The notes below the pieces were generated by a model, which was not told the origin of the DNA, ran no database searches, and worked only from the letters and a program-made list of their open reading frames with translations. DNA of 64,000 nucleotides, from positions 1,247,501 to 1,311,500 of the forward strand of contig OX637407.1 of the NCBI GenBank assembly GCA_951799425.1, read 5' to 3'. The first letter of the stretch is position 1, and each line of letters opens with the position of its first letter. Position numbers and translations under genes: made by a program. Shown piece by piece: positions 47,794-60,363 of the stretch. This stretch comes from Ilex aquifolium. Taxonomy: Eukaryota > Streptophyta > Magnoliopsida > Aquifoliales > Aquifoliaceae.

Positions 47794-50204
47794 TGTGACG
47801 CCCCATTTTCCGGGGGTCCTGTATTAACCGTTGACAACCCGTCAACCCGCGAAAATACCCGTGGATGTCGCTTAACCCGATACCGCGGCACCACATTACC
47901 TTTACCGGGATAAAAAAAAAAAAATACAAGTCCAATTTCTTTCGGTTGGTTGACCTATCCGAGATCCAATATACCACCATTGGTATCCCCTTATTATCCA
48001 TTTGTAACATTAGAAGGGAGGAAAACATAGCTCAAAGACTTGGCAAAAGAATAATAAAATAAAAAAAATTCTGAATTTTGGAGAGCGTACCGGTACGCGT
48101 ACCGGTACGCTACGCCCTCTGGACCTAACCGTACCGGTACGCGTACCGGTACGCCTGGCCCAGAATTGCCTTTTTTACCTATTTTTCATTTCCAAGCCAT
48201 TCAAAACCCTTCCCAATTCATCAAATACATGTTTGACAAGGAATTCCATATAATACACAACTTATACAAGTTCCATTACAATTAATTCCATAATTTACAC
48301 ATCAAAATGGAATTTATACAAAAGTTTTACAAAAACTCGAACTAAGGTCACAAGCCGGCCCCCTTCATGCTTGATGCTCTCCAAGTGAGCCATCCGCCGG
48401 TGCAAACCCCACACCTGAAATGTTTCCCGTATAGGGTGAGCCAACGCCCAGTAAAGTAAACCCTACAAGGGCTACTCTCCCCCTAGATGCTCATGATCAT
48501 GCAACATTCATTTGCAAACAATCATTTCTCACAAGGACATGCATCTTAAGTTGGAATGCAATACTACCATGCCATGAAATGAGATGTCACTCCCTCATGC
48601 ATTTCAACCCGAGTCCTCACCGACTCCTACAACACGATGCAATGCCAAAGTGTTTCATTTCATCATTTATGTTTCATCAAATGACATTTTCAAAGCTAGG
48701 GTCTTTCTTGAGATCGGACTTTTTCATGGACTTATACCAATGGTCTTCCACACCCGTACACTTTATGGGCTCTTATACCAATGGAGTGCACCCCCCAAAT
48801 CACCGGGTCTTTCACCCGAGAGGTCGTCATGCCTCTTCTTGCTCATCCCGACCCAATTTATCATGCAATCATGGGCTTAGCTAGGTCTTCGACCCAACTT
48901 TTCCCAAGCCATTTCGTCAATCACCAAGAGTGGCGTTGACATCAACCATGCACACACCCATGTAATGAGATGCTTCCGTGCACATGCAATACTATGTCCC
49001 ATTGCATACCACATGATGTTCAATACGTCAAGAACAACCCATGCACAATTTCAACACATCCATGGTAAATTTATATCCTAAGCATATAATTACCATATTC
49101 ATTTCAATGTTACTATATCAACATATGCATATATCAACAAGCACATTTAATTACAAATCATATCATATGCATATGATTCCACAAGTTAAACTTAAGCATG
49201 TTATTTCAATTCAATTAAAACAACTACTTCCATTCAAACAAGGCATTTAATCAAACACCTTCTAGGCACAATTTATAAATCTCATAATCATGCCTCAAAT
49301 TTCCCCAAGTTACATAACAATTCACATGTAACTTCATACACCAAAGTTAAGCTAGAAATTAGATTTAAACCATCTCTATGCTCACTTTTCCATTTCTATG
49401 ACCATAAACCTATATATGAAAGTCTATCCTAGGCATAGCATATCAAAACTTTAGACTACTAACATCTAAGGAAAGATTACACCAAAGTAGGGAGAACCCT
49501 ACCTCTTGAAGCGTAATCACCCGAAGGAAGCTTCAAGAACTCTTTCCTAGCCCAAGACTAGATTTCCCCCCAAATCTCCTTCTTTGGATCTTCGGTGAAA
49601 TCCCTCGTTCTTGGGGTGGTTGCGTAGCCCTCGTCGAGAGGATCGACTTTAGCTCTTGGCTCGACGGAATCCGAGCGACGGAACTCCGGGAATCGACGGA
49701 GAAAGCTTGAAGAAAATTATATTTTCTCTCTTTTCTCTCCTCTCTCTCTTGGCCGGCCAAACAAGAACACAAGGGAAAGAAAAATCTGATTTTCTAGATA
49801 TTTACCCCTATTTATAGTTTTAAATACTCGGCCCACGTCGCGCCACGTGTCCCTCGCTTAATCGGGTCCGATTTAGTCCCGAAACGATTTACTTGATCCC
49901 GGTTTAAGTTCAAAATAATTTTATTTGATCTTTAATTCAATTTTACGGAAATTTTGTAAAATTTATTCATGGGGACGTTCGTGAGATTATTCGCCACGCA
50001 GTCGCCTCGAACGACGTGCAAAAATCTGACTATCTCAGAATTCGACGAAATTTGACAAGGTGACTCGTTTCCGCGATACGAATCCAACGGCGAACTCCGT
50101 TTACTCGTCCGAGGTCTAGAACATGAGTATTTTAAATACGCATTATAGTGGCAAATTACTATTTTGCCCTTTTTGGAAAAAGTTCAAATTTCCTGGGTTT
50201 TACA
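47794..50204 (-). repeat. T3 3' LTR
   Basis: 2411 bases, TGTAAAACCC (minus, 50204) to GGCGTCACA (47794). TATA, minus strand, at 49809-49816. GTACCGGTAC cluster at 48087-48153 in the late R-U5 part; conserved Tekay block at 48387-48453. Confidence 0.93.
48087..48153. repeat. GTACCGGTAC cluster in T3 LTR
   Basis: Four copies in two pairs joined by GC, with a 19-20 base spacer ending CCTAACC. The layout (pair, spacer, pair) is the same as in the S LTR at 15961-16030, though the surrounding LTRs differ. Right flank GCCCAGAATTGCC. Confidence 0.9.
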
Positions 50205-50241
50205 TTCTTCCCCCCTTAAAAGAATTTCGTCCCCGAAATTC
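50205..50241 (-). promoter_or_regulatory. T3 polypurine tract and hairpin
   Basis: Minus strand: GAATTTCGGGGACGAAATTC then TTTTAAGGGGGGAAGAA directly before the LTR at 50204. Confidence 0.88.
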
Positions 50242-50278
50242 ACACACACATACATGCAGTCTCATGCACATGCTACAG

Positions 50279-53193
50279 TCATGTAATAGTAAATGACCAT
50301 AAAAACGTACCTCTATCCTCAAACAGGAAAGGATAATTGGCACGTACGGTGTCCTCGCGCTCCCATGTTGCCTCTTCCACTCCCCGGTGCTGCCACAGCA
50401 CATTCACTAGCCTCACGGTCTTGCCTCGCAAAACCTGATCCCGGCTATCCATGATACGCACCGGTCCCTCCTCGAAGGTCCCATCCGCATCAACAACAAG
50501 CTCGCCCCAATCCACTACATGAGTCGGATCTGGGTGTATTTCCGGAGCATAGAGACATGGAACACCGCGTGAACGCTCGATAAATCTGGCGGTAACGCCA
50601 ACCGGTAAGCAACTGTACCCACCCTCTCAAGTACCTCAAAGGGCCCAATGTATCTCGGCGACAGTTTTCCCCGCTTACCAAACCGGACCACTCCTCTTTT
50701 AGGCATAACCTTCAAGAAGACATGATCTCCCACCTCAAATTCTAGAGGTCGTCGTCGTTTATCAGCATAACTCTTCTGTCGACTCTGAGCTGTGAGAAGA
50801 CGCTTCCGTATCAAGCCCACCTTCTCTGAGGTGTCTCTAACCAAATCCGGACCTGTAGCAGGTCTCTCCCCAACCTCTGTCCAACAAATTGGAGATCGAC
50901 ATGGCCTCCCATATAGTGCCTCATAGGGTGGCATCTGTATGCTTGCCTGATAACTATTGTTATAGGCGAACTCCACCAAGGGTAAGTGATCTTCCCAGCT
51001 ACCCTTGAGATCTAGGACACATGCCCGCAACATGTCCTCTAAGGTCTGGATGGTCCTCTTAGACTGACCATCCGTCTGGGGATGAAAAGCAGTGCTCATC
51101 ATCAGCTGTGTCCCCATGGCTCGTTGGAAACTCTCCCAAAAATGAGCCGTAAACCTGGGATCCCGATCCGATACGATAGATACGGGTACCCCATGCAACC
51201 GGACAATCTCCCGTATATATAACCTGCAGAATTCCTCCAGTGTGAAGGTCATCCGCACAACCAAAAAGTGTGCCGACTTCGTAAGCCGGTCCACAACCAC
51301 CCATACCGCGTCATGTCCCCTCGATGTCCGTGGCAAGTGAGTCACAAAATCCATCGTGATATGTTCCCACTTCCACTCAGCTACCTCCAATGGCTGGAGT
51401 AACCCTGCTGGTCTCTGATGTTCAGCCTTTACTTGCTGACACGTGAGACATCTACTAACAAATTCGCCAACCTGTCGCTTCATCCCATTCCAATAATACT
51501 GGCGACGAAGATCATGATACATCTTCGTGCCCCCTGGATGAACCGCAAAATGAGAGCAATGAAACTCCCTAAGGATCTCCTCTCTCAGATCCGCCAATTG
51601 AGGAACCACAACCCTTCCTCGATACCGAAGACTACCATCCGAGTGAATGGCCCAGCCCTCGTCACCTGTACCTGCCTGTACACGGTCCCGGATGGACAAT
51701 AGCTCCATGTCATGACTCTGGGACTCAACAACCCTGCTCAGTAGGGAAGGCGTAGCTACCAAACTTCCCAAAGTACCCTGAGTCTGTCCCGTGTAACATA
51801 GTCCAAACTGTCCCACAGTCTCGAGCATCAGCCACTCTCGGGAAGCCACACTAGCCAAGACTCCCCGTGACTTCCGGCTGAGTGCGTCAGCTACCACATT
51901 TGCCTTACCGGGATAGTAATGCAAGGTGAAGTCATAGTCCTCCAAAAACTCCATCCACCTGCGTTGCCTCATATTGAGGTCCCGCTGTGTAAAGATGTAC
52001 TTCAGACTTTTATGGTCTGAAAACACCTCGAACTGCTCACCGTATAAGTAGTGGCGCCAAGCCTTCAAGGCAAAGACAATGGCTGCCAACTCCATGTCAT
52101 GTGTAGGGTAATTCTGCTCGTGGTTCTTTAACTGCCGAGAACCATAAGCTACCACTCTCCCGGACTGCATCAAGACGCATCCACGTCCGTCCTTAGAGGC
52201 ATCACAATACACTGTGTACCTCTGTCCCCTTTCTGGGACTATCAGTATAGGAGCTGAAGTAAGCCTCCTCTTCAACTCTTGGAATGCCTTCTCGCAAGAA
52301 TCATTCCACTCAAACCTAACCTCTTTCCGGGTCAACCTAGTCATAGGTGAAGCTAGTCGGGAGAAGTCCTCAATGAACCTCCTGTAATACCCCGCCAATC
52401 CCAAGAAACTACGTATCTCGAAAACTGACTTCGGCCTCTCCCAATTCATGACTGACTCAACCTTCTCCGGGTCTACGGATACACCCGAAGCCGACACCAC
52501 ATGTCCCAAAAATTTCACTTCAGTAAGCCAAAATTCACACTTGCTGAACTTGGCATACAATTGGTGGTCTCTCAAGATCTGAAGAACGAACCTCAAGTGA
52601 CCCTCATGCTCCTCCTCAGACTTGGAGTAGATCAAGATGTCGTCAACAAAGACTACAACAAATTGATCAAGGTAGGGTTGAAACACCCTATGCATGAGAT
52701 CCATGAATGCCGCTAGAGCGTTCGTCAATCCGAATGGCATCACTGTGAACTCGAAATGCCCATATCGCGTCTGAAACGCCGTCTTAGGGATATCTGTCTC
52801 CCTAACTCTCAACTGATGGTAACCAGTGCGGAGATCTATCTTGGAATAGACCCGCGCCCCTCTCAGCTGATCAAACAAGTCATCAATCTTCGGCAAAGGG
52901 TACCTATTCTTGATAGTAACCCTATTCAACTGCCGGTAGTCTATACATAGTCGAAGGGTTTTGTCCTTCTTCTTTGCAAATAACACCGGAGCGCCCCAAG
53001 GTGAGGTACTCGGTCTAATGAAACCCCGGTCCAACAATTCCTGCAATTGGACCTTGAGTTCTTGCAACTCAGCAGGCGTCATCTTATGTGGAGTCATAGA
53101 AATGGACGATGTACCAGGATGCAACTCTATAGTGAAATCTACATCCCTATGTAATATTTGGTGTGGTTGCGTAGCTCTCGTTGCGTAGAGCAA
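50279..53193 (-). pseudogene. T3 pol, long open frame with dead integrase
   Basis: An 892-codon open frame runs 53193 to 50515. Residues 1 to about 13 come from the F1 junction, not from pol. RT has [17 protein letters not shown] (72-88) and FVDD (182-185). RNase H catalytic residues lie in CDAS (331), MELA (368) and SDHK (393). Integrase zinc residues are His545, His552, Cys582 and Cys585; catalytic Asp lies in MDF (615) and SDRD (676). The third catalytic position, 36 residues on, is Lys (DGQSKRT) where T2 and T4 have Glu. A one-base loss near 50530 shifts the frame before the chromodomain (PVRIMDS, VEEATWERED), which ends at 50279. With gag and protease also missing, it cannot transpose alone. 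Confidence 0.9.
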
Positions 53194-53739
53194 CTTTAAT
53201 TCTTGGCTCGAAGCGATTAAATGGTTTAATCTTCGTAGATTTGAGAAAGAATGAAGGAAAAAAAAAAAAAAAAATCTATGTTCTCTCCCTCTGTCTCGGC
53301 AGGCTGCAGGAGTGAAGAATAAGTGGAAGACTTTTGTCTTCCACTTTTTATAGTTTAAAACGTGTGGCCCGCGTCGCCCAACAAGTCTTCTTTTTTAACG
53401 GGTCTAATTTTATTCCGAGTAAATTAAATCTCGTCCCGTGTTAAGTTTAGTATATTTTTATTGAACTAAATTTAAATTATTTTTCAGGTCCCGCGAATAA
53501 AATCTGATCGCAATTATTTTAGTCGCGCGACACTTGATCGCTTTGTAACACGTGAAAAATCCAACTATCTCAAAATTTTAAATTTACTGGGTAGCTAGAT
53601 TTCGCGAGACGAATCCAACGGTGAGGTCCGTTTTTTCATTTGAATTTTATAAAAATTCACATTTTTGACGCGTGCTTTAACAATTAATTACTATTTAACC
53701 CCTTTAATTAGGATTTTAATAATTTTTTTTTCGGGTTTT
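53155..53739 (-). mobile_element. LTR fragment F1
   Basis: Minus-strand start TGTAAAACCCGAAAAAAAAA at 53739; TATA (CTATAAAAAG) at about 53344-53353. It resembles the first 580 bases of the T3 and T4 LTRs (TCGGGCC-like, CGCGAGACGAATCCAACGG, GGTTGCGTAGC) but is strongly diverged. Its inner end joins T3 pol at 53154 without LTR boundary sequence, so this is a breakpoint, not an insertion edge. Confidence 0.78.
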
Positions 53740-55504
53740 ACAATTTTCGCAATACAAATATTCACTCTGTTAAGATTATTCTAGAGATAAATATCATCAG
53801 TCCAACTTCATCCTCTCTCACCTAATCACACTATTTAATTTATTATATCACAATCCTCTCATTACTGATTACCATATTAATCACAATTAACCATTGTATT
53901 ACTTCTCAATAATCCATTTCACACGTACCATATAGCATGGTACAATAGAATCATAATTTATTCTTCCATATTCAAAGTATATCATATTTCCATTAGTTTT
54001 ACTATTAATTTTTTTTTTTGGCTTTCCACATTTCAAGCTAAGGTACTCTTCCCTATCTCACATCCAAATTACCATACTTAGATACAAATTCATAATTAAG
54101 ATTATCAAATGTTCTTTCATAGATAACCATATCTATCTTTTGCTGAACGTCGTGGTACCTTGACTCCTTCATAACACCGCATAGAGATTCCTTATTATAG
54201 AATTTATATTCATACCATAAACATCATACAAATTTTTATCTGCCATTATAACAATGTCATCTGATCATCTCATCACTAAGGCATCATATTAGCCATCATG
54301 ACTATATTTTCTCAGCTTTATCATTATCCCTTGAACATTTAATAAGTAAACACTCATAAACCATCATGAATGGTTTTCACATACATGTATCCATTCATGA
54401 GCCATCACACATGGTATCCATACATGTATATCAATTATACATACACATCCATAAGCCATCATATATGACAATGACATAATCCCGCCACTAAGGCCATATC
54501 TTAGCCATTAAGGCTTGTTAGCATAATTTGCCATAAAAACTACATCTGCCATTAAGGCTATTTCTATCTTTAAGACATTATTCGTCACTAAGGCAATATA
54601 TTCTCCACTAAGGCCACACAATCACCACTAAGACTACAGTTTAGCATTAAGGCTATATCTGTTATTTAGGCAAAATTCGCCACTAAGGACCACTAAGGTC
54701 ACACAATTGCCCTTTTTGGGCTATAATAGCCAATAGGCTCTTAACACATCAATAAGGCTTTTTGCCTTCACATAATCATTGTTAATCAACAACCCATTTA
54801 CTCATTAAATACCAACAATTTGGTACTAGTCATATAGACTAAATTTACTACCATCAAGGCCACATACTATCTTTAGATCCATAAATATCATGCAGATATA
54901 TCAATAACACATAGGTATATTCTAGTCATTATCAATCACATGAAAGCGCACTCACATATGCCATTGAATTATCCATATAACAATTTAAATCCTTCACGTA
55001 AATAGCAACATTCTGCTACTCAAACCATATCATACTACTTGAATATAAAGCTTAAACAATCAAGTTTCAGCTCAATTATTTACCAAAATGTATCATTTTT
55101 TTGATTTTCCAACTTATTTCCCCTTTTCGAAACCCCTAGGTGAACCTGACAATATTACTATCACTTTTACACCTAGCATATATTATCTCAAATCCCGTAT
55201 AAATACTCTTCATACATATTGATTGTATTACATATGCATGCATGATTGATGAATCACCCTATTCTCAAATCTTTCCCAAGCAATGTAACCCAACAACATA
55301 GACATTGCTTACTAACTATTTTTTTCCCAAGCCAAATTTATATTCAAGTTCATAACCATATACATGTGAAAAACCTAATCTTAAGAGATTATATCTAAAC
55401 TCAATTTAGTACTTCAAATTGCTTAAAGATTTAGCTAACTAACGAGATAAGGAACAAATAAGATAATAAATTATTATTATTTTCCTTACTTGTCACAACA
55501 ATTG
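53740..55504. other. Anonymous AT-rich block with CACTAAGGC repeats
   Basis: About 1.75 kb with no gene. The words CCACTAAGGC, CCATTAAGGCT or relatives recur about ten times between 54478 and 54720, and CATGAGCCATCA/CATAAGCCATCA words lie nearby. Its makeup resembles middle portions of Tekay-type LTRs in antisense (compare AAACATCAT and CAAGCAATGTAACCC strings), but I cannot align it to any LTR here. Confidence 0.5.
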
Positions 55505-56844
55505 TGAAACACGAGTATGCATGCATAATGCGTAAATATACGCGAAATCGAGTCACCCAAACTAATTTCATCAAATTCTGATATAGACGGATTTTTCATG
55601 TTTTACGAGACGACTGTGTCGAATGACCTCACAAAGGTCCCCAAAAAAACAAAAAATATAAATTTTCCTTATAATTGGATTAAATTTCAAATAAAATCAA
55701 TTTGAACTTAAATAGGGATGAAATTAATCGTTTCGGGGCGAAAACGGGCCCGGACAAGTGGGGGACACTTGGCGTGACCTGAGCCAAGCCTTGGAAAATA
55801 TAAATAGACTTAAAAATCAGAATTTCAGCAGAAATATCTACTGAAATTCTGGTCTTCAACATATGGGAGAAAGAGGGAGAGAAAAGGGACCGTCGGTCGG
55901 AATCCGTCGAGCCAAGAATTAAACTTCATCTCCTCGACGAGGGCTACGCGTACGTACCAAGAACGAGAAGTTTCACCGAAGATCCAAGGGAGGAGATTTG
56001 GGGAAATCAAGTTTTGGGGTTGGTATTGGTGTTCTTGAAGTTCTAGCCTTCGTTTTTATGCTCCAAGAGGTAGGGTTCCCTCCTACTCGGGTTCATTTCT
56101 AACCTAGAATGTCCATAAGGGATGGTTAGGTATAGGTGGTTATATATCACTTGCCTATCGTATGAAAATGAGAAAATGACTATAGAAATGGCTTAGGCTA
56201 ACTTCTAGCTTGATTTTGATGTATGAAAGTTACTTGTGTAGTTTCTCGTAACTTGGTAAAATTTTGGGCATGATATGTGTTTAACATGATTGTTGCCTTG
56301 AAGGTGTTTGATAAAATGCATTGAGTGATTAGAAATTGTTATTTTGGTGCAATTGGAGTAACATGCTTAGACATTGTTGTTGACATGTGGACATATGTTT
56401 TATGCTATGTTAGCATGGTGATAGTTCATGGAAATTATATGCATATGATATAAATTGTCATGGTATATGCTGATATGTGGTTTAAATTGTCCATATGACA
56501 TTCATTACATATGGGACATGACATTGATATGCAATAGTTCATTACATTGCATTTGCACGGGGACATCAATCATGAGGCTGTGTGTGCATGGTTGTAGTCA
56601 CCACCTCACTTAGTGGATGGCAGGTGGACTTGGGAAAGTTAGGTCGATGATCCAACTAAGTCGTGCGGTTGCATGAAAATTGGGTTGGGGTAGCAAGAAG
56701 GACTAGACTGTCCCTCGGGTGAGAGACCTGGTGATTGGATACGCACTCCGTTGGTATAAGAGCCCATAAAGTGTGTCGGTGTACGCGGAACCGTTGGTGG
56801 AAGTCCATGAATTCCGTGTCGGTTGGGTGCCGTTGGTGTAAGTC
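55505..56844 (+). mobile_element. LTR fragment F2, plus strand
   Basis: Related to the first half of the T2 LTR: CGCGAAATCGAGTCACCC, TTTGAACTTAAATAGGGATG, AAATTAATCGTTTCGGGGCG, AATATAAATAGAC (TATA near 55799), CTACGCGTACGTACCAAGAA and CAAGAGGTAGGGTTCC. Its start is missing (left edge approximate). It is cut at 56844 by an S LTR; AAGTC (56840-56844) is the predicted duplication. Confidence 0.8.
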
Positions 56845-57664
56845 TGTAACGCCCCAAAAACTACCCTGGAAGGCATTACCTTTTAAAATCATTCATACCA
56901 TGGGAACAACTAATAAAATCCATAAATAACCGGGGGTCCTTAATTTAATAAAATTCGGGCAGAGTCTCTTTTGTTCGGGGAGCTCTACCCAAAACACAAC
57001 ATGTGCAATTATACTACATTGACCACACCGGGTCCATTTATCCATAAAATATTTACAACATCATCCAAAAGAATAAGCCCAAGTCATTGCTATTACATCT
57101 CAAAAAATTAATTAAAGTAGCGCAGCGGAATAAACAAAAGAAGCTAGACTACACAATGTTCCAAAAGAATGTCCTAGTCTAGTACAAAAGGAAAGGAGGT
57201 CGCTCTATGCGTCCACCTCGGGATCCACACTCCCGTCAAGTGGAGTCTCCCAAGTAGCGGGCTGCTCGACCCTTACGTCCTCCTCAAGCGGGTAATCTGA
57301 AAAATGTTAGCGGTAGGGAGTGAGCACGAAGCTCTGTAGAAAAATTCTCCCAAACCCATACAAGGTTTAGAAAAGCATTTAAAACGGTCGGTCTCATTTT
57401 TAACATAACATAGATACATAATTTGAAATAAAGCAGTGACATTAAAAAAAGGATCTCAAGTTTATTTAAAAAAACATTACTTAAATGAATAAACGAACAC
57501 CACATACAATTAATAATCATTAATGGCCATAAACAATTCCCAACAATTCTTTCGGTATGTGGCATACTTTGTGGTAACCTCCACCCCCTTTTAGGTCACC
57601 TTTGATTCTCAAGCATCCTTACCGGAAACCTCTTGAGAATGGATGAGCATCCTTACATGGAACC
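56845..57664 (-). mobile_element. S-family LTR, 3' part, split by T4
   Basis: The plus strand begins TGTAACGCCCC, the reverse of the S LTR end. It matches the end of 15446-17862, including CAGAGCTTCGTGCTCA-type and AAACCTTGT words (57310-57380). It stops after 820 bases at GAACC (57660-57664), where T4 begins. Confidence 0.88.
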
Positions 57665-60363
57665 TGTGACGCCCCAAAACCCGGGGGTCCCGTTGATAAC
57701 CCATCAACCCGCGGAAACATCCGTGGATATCGCTCAACCCGACACCACATCAAGAATATCTTTAAGCCGGGATTATAACCCATAATGAAAATTCGGTTTA
57801 ACATTCATTTGATTCAATTAAGTCCCATACACCGTGGTTTGTACCCCATTAGGGTCCACTTTGATCATTTAAAGGAAGGAAATTCAAAGCCCAAAGATTT
57901 GGCAAAACATTTAAAAATTTCAGATTTTTGGAATGGCTACCGGTAGCTGTTTATCGACTACCGGTAGTCGAAACATTCTGGAAATCAACTACCTGTTGTC
58001 TACCGGTAGCTGTTTCCTTCTGGAAAACAACTACATGTTGGCTACCGGTAGCTGTTTCCTACTGGAAAACAACTACCTGTTGGCTACCGGTAGCCGAAAC
58101 ATTCTGGAGCTACAACTACCTGTTGGCTACCGGTAGCTGTTTCCCTCTGGAAAACAACTACCTGTTAGCTACCTGTAGCTAAAGGCAGATTTTGCCCATT
58201 TCATTAGTTTTTCATTTCCAACTCATTTCAAACCTTCCCAAGGTCACCAAAAACATGTATAACAAAGTTTCTTACCTTATACATGATCTCTACAAGGTTC
58301 TATTATAAGTATTCAAATATGATTACAATATTTACATGTCATAAACCATTTTAAAACAAAAGGTTTACAAAATCTTGAGGTAAGGCCACACTTAGGCCCC
58401 CTTCACCCTTGATGCTCTCCATGGGAGTCATCCACCGGTGCCAACCCCACACCTGAAATTGTTCCCGTATAGGGTGAGCACAACGCCCAGTAGAGATAAA
58501 CCTATAGAGGTTACTCTTCCCCTAGATGCACATGCTCATGTAATCATCACATAAACATATAACTAAACATTTCTCATACTTATGCATTCTATGATGGAAT
58601 GCAACAATGCTATGCCATGGAATGAAGTGACACTCACCCATGCGTTTCAACCCGAGCCCTCACCGACTCACACAACACAATGCAAGTGTCAATGTAGTCG
58701 AAACCGCCATTCTTGTTACACATCAATGACGTTAATCACTCTAGGGTCTTGTATAGGGGTGGATGTTCATGGGCTTACACCAAGGGTCTCCAACCCACAC
58801 GGAATTCACGGACTTCCACCGAGGGTTCCGGATACACCCACACACTTTATGGGCCGAGCCAAGGGAGTATGTACCCCAATCACCGGGCTTTGCACCCGAG
58901 AGGTCGTCATGCCTCTTCTTGCTACCCCAACTCAATTCTATTTCATGCATACATACGACCCAAAGGAATCTTCAATCACTTTCTTCCGAGTCCCTTTATC
59001 AATTACCAAGAGTGGCATTTGACTAACCATGCACACCCACACTCACACCCATGACATGTGTCCATGAATGTGATGTCATGACCATGCTCAAAATGCAATG
59101 ACTACCATATGAGCAACATTTCCCACACTCATGCATATAGCTCATGAATGTGATGCCATGATCATGCCCAATATGTAATGTATACTACATGAGCAATAAT
59201 CAACACATATTTTCACATTCCATGGAATTTAAATCATAAGCATATAAATTCCATAAACCATCATAAACAACATATCAATGAGCATATGTCAACATATTCA
59301 TAACACATTCCAACATGTGATTCCAATGGCATCAAACAACCATTTAAACAATCAAGGCATTTTATCAAACACCTTATAGGCACAATTTATAAACACATAG
59401 CATGTTTATCCAACACTTTCAAGGCACATTTCATAACACATAGCATGCCTCCAATAGCCATAAGTCACATAATGAATTACATGTAACATCCTTATATCAA
59501 AATCAAGCTAGGATCTAGCCTAAGCCATTTCCATGCTCCCTTTTTCACTTTTATTCCCATAGACACATATATATATATAAGGCAATACATATGCATATAC
59601 AACTTAATCCTTAGTCTAACAACAACTAAGGTAAGAATAGTCCAAGGTAGGAAAACCCCTACCTCAATAGAGATGTAGGCAATCTCTATACACCAAAATC
59701 ACTCAAAAACCAAGACTTTCCCCAAACTTCACATTTGGATCTTCGGTGAAACGCCTTGTTTTTGGTACGTAGTCGAAGCCCTCGACGAGTAGATCACTTC
59801 TCTCTTCTAGCTCGATGGAATCCGAGCCACGGTTGTCGGAGAAATCGCCGGAGAAAGGCTTAAGAAAACCCTTTTTTCTCTCCTCTCTTTCTCTCTCTCT
59901 CTCTCTTTGAACGGCTGAACAAGACTCAAGTGGCTTAGAAAATCTGATTTTTCAGATATTTTAGCCATATTTATAGTTTTAAATGTGTGGTCTACATCGC
60001 ACCGCTCGTTTATTACTTTCGGGTCCGTTTTTCGTCCCGAAACGACTCATTAAGTCCCGGATTAAGTCCAAATAAATTTTATTGGCACATTAATCCAATT
60101 ATAAGGAATTTTAATATTTCTCGTTTTTTGGGACCTTTAAAAGGTCAATCGCCACGCAGTCGTCTCGATCTACATGCAAAACCCGACTCTCTCGGAATTT
60201 GACGAATTTTCTGGTGGTTACTAGATTTTGCATTGCGAATCCAATGGCGCACTCCATTCCTTCCTCCGAGGTCTAGAACATATGTATTTTAAATACGTGC
60301 AGTAGTGGCAAATTACCATTTTGCCCTTTTTCAGAAAAAGTTCAAATTTTCCCGGGTTTCACA
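57665..60363 (-). repeat. T4 3' LTR
   Basis: 2699 bases. Minus-strand start TGTGAAACCC (60363), TATA at 59968-59975, GA/CT run near 59885-59907, conserved Tekay block at 58426-58492, CTACCGGTAG cluster at 57938-58185, end GGGGCGTCACA. Confidence 0.93.
57938..58185. repeat. CTACCGGTAG cluster in T4 LTR
   Basis: Six perfect copies of CTACCGGTAG and one decayed copy in 248 bases, separated by spacers such as CTGTTTCCTACTGGAAAACA with CTACTGGA-like words. Right flank GGCAGATTTTGCCC. Confidence 0.92.

Larger units (their letters stand above)
47794..53154 (-). mobile_element. Tekay-like chromovirus T3, 5' end deleted
   Basis: On the plus strand it begins with its 3' LTR (TGTGACGCCCC at 47794), then polypurine tract, chromodomain and pol. 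It breaks off at about 53154 inside the region upstream of RT, where unrelated LTR sequence (F1) follows. Gag, protease, primer site and 5' LTR are missing. The predicted left duplication is GCCAT (47789-47793). Confidence 0.9.

Noticed and set aside
50515..53193. Intact host gene of 892 codons
   Set aside because: It is chromovirus pol (RT, RNase H, integrase) lacking gag and protease, with a catalytic residue lost and a start supplied by a breakpoint.
57928..58182. ORF with repeated ATGSC/TTTCWLPVA-like units
   Set aside because: Translation of the CTACCGGTAG cluster in the T4 LTR; both frames are equally repetitive.
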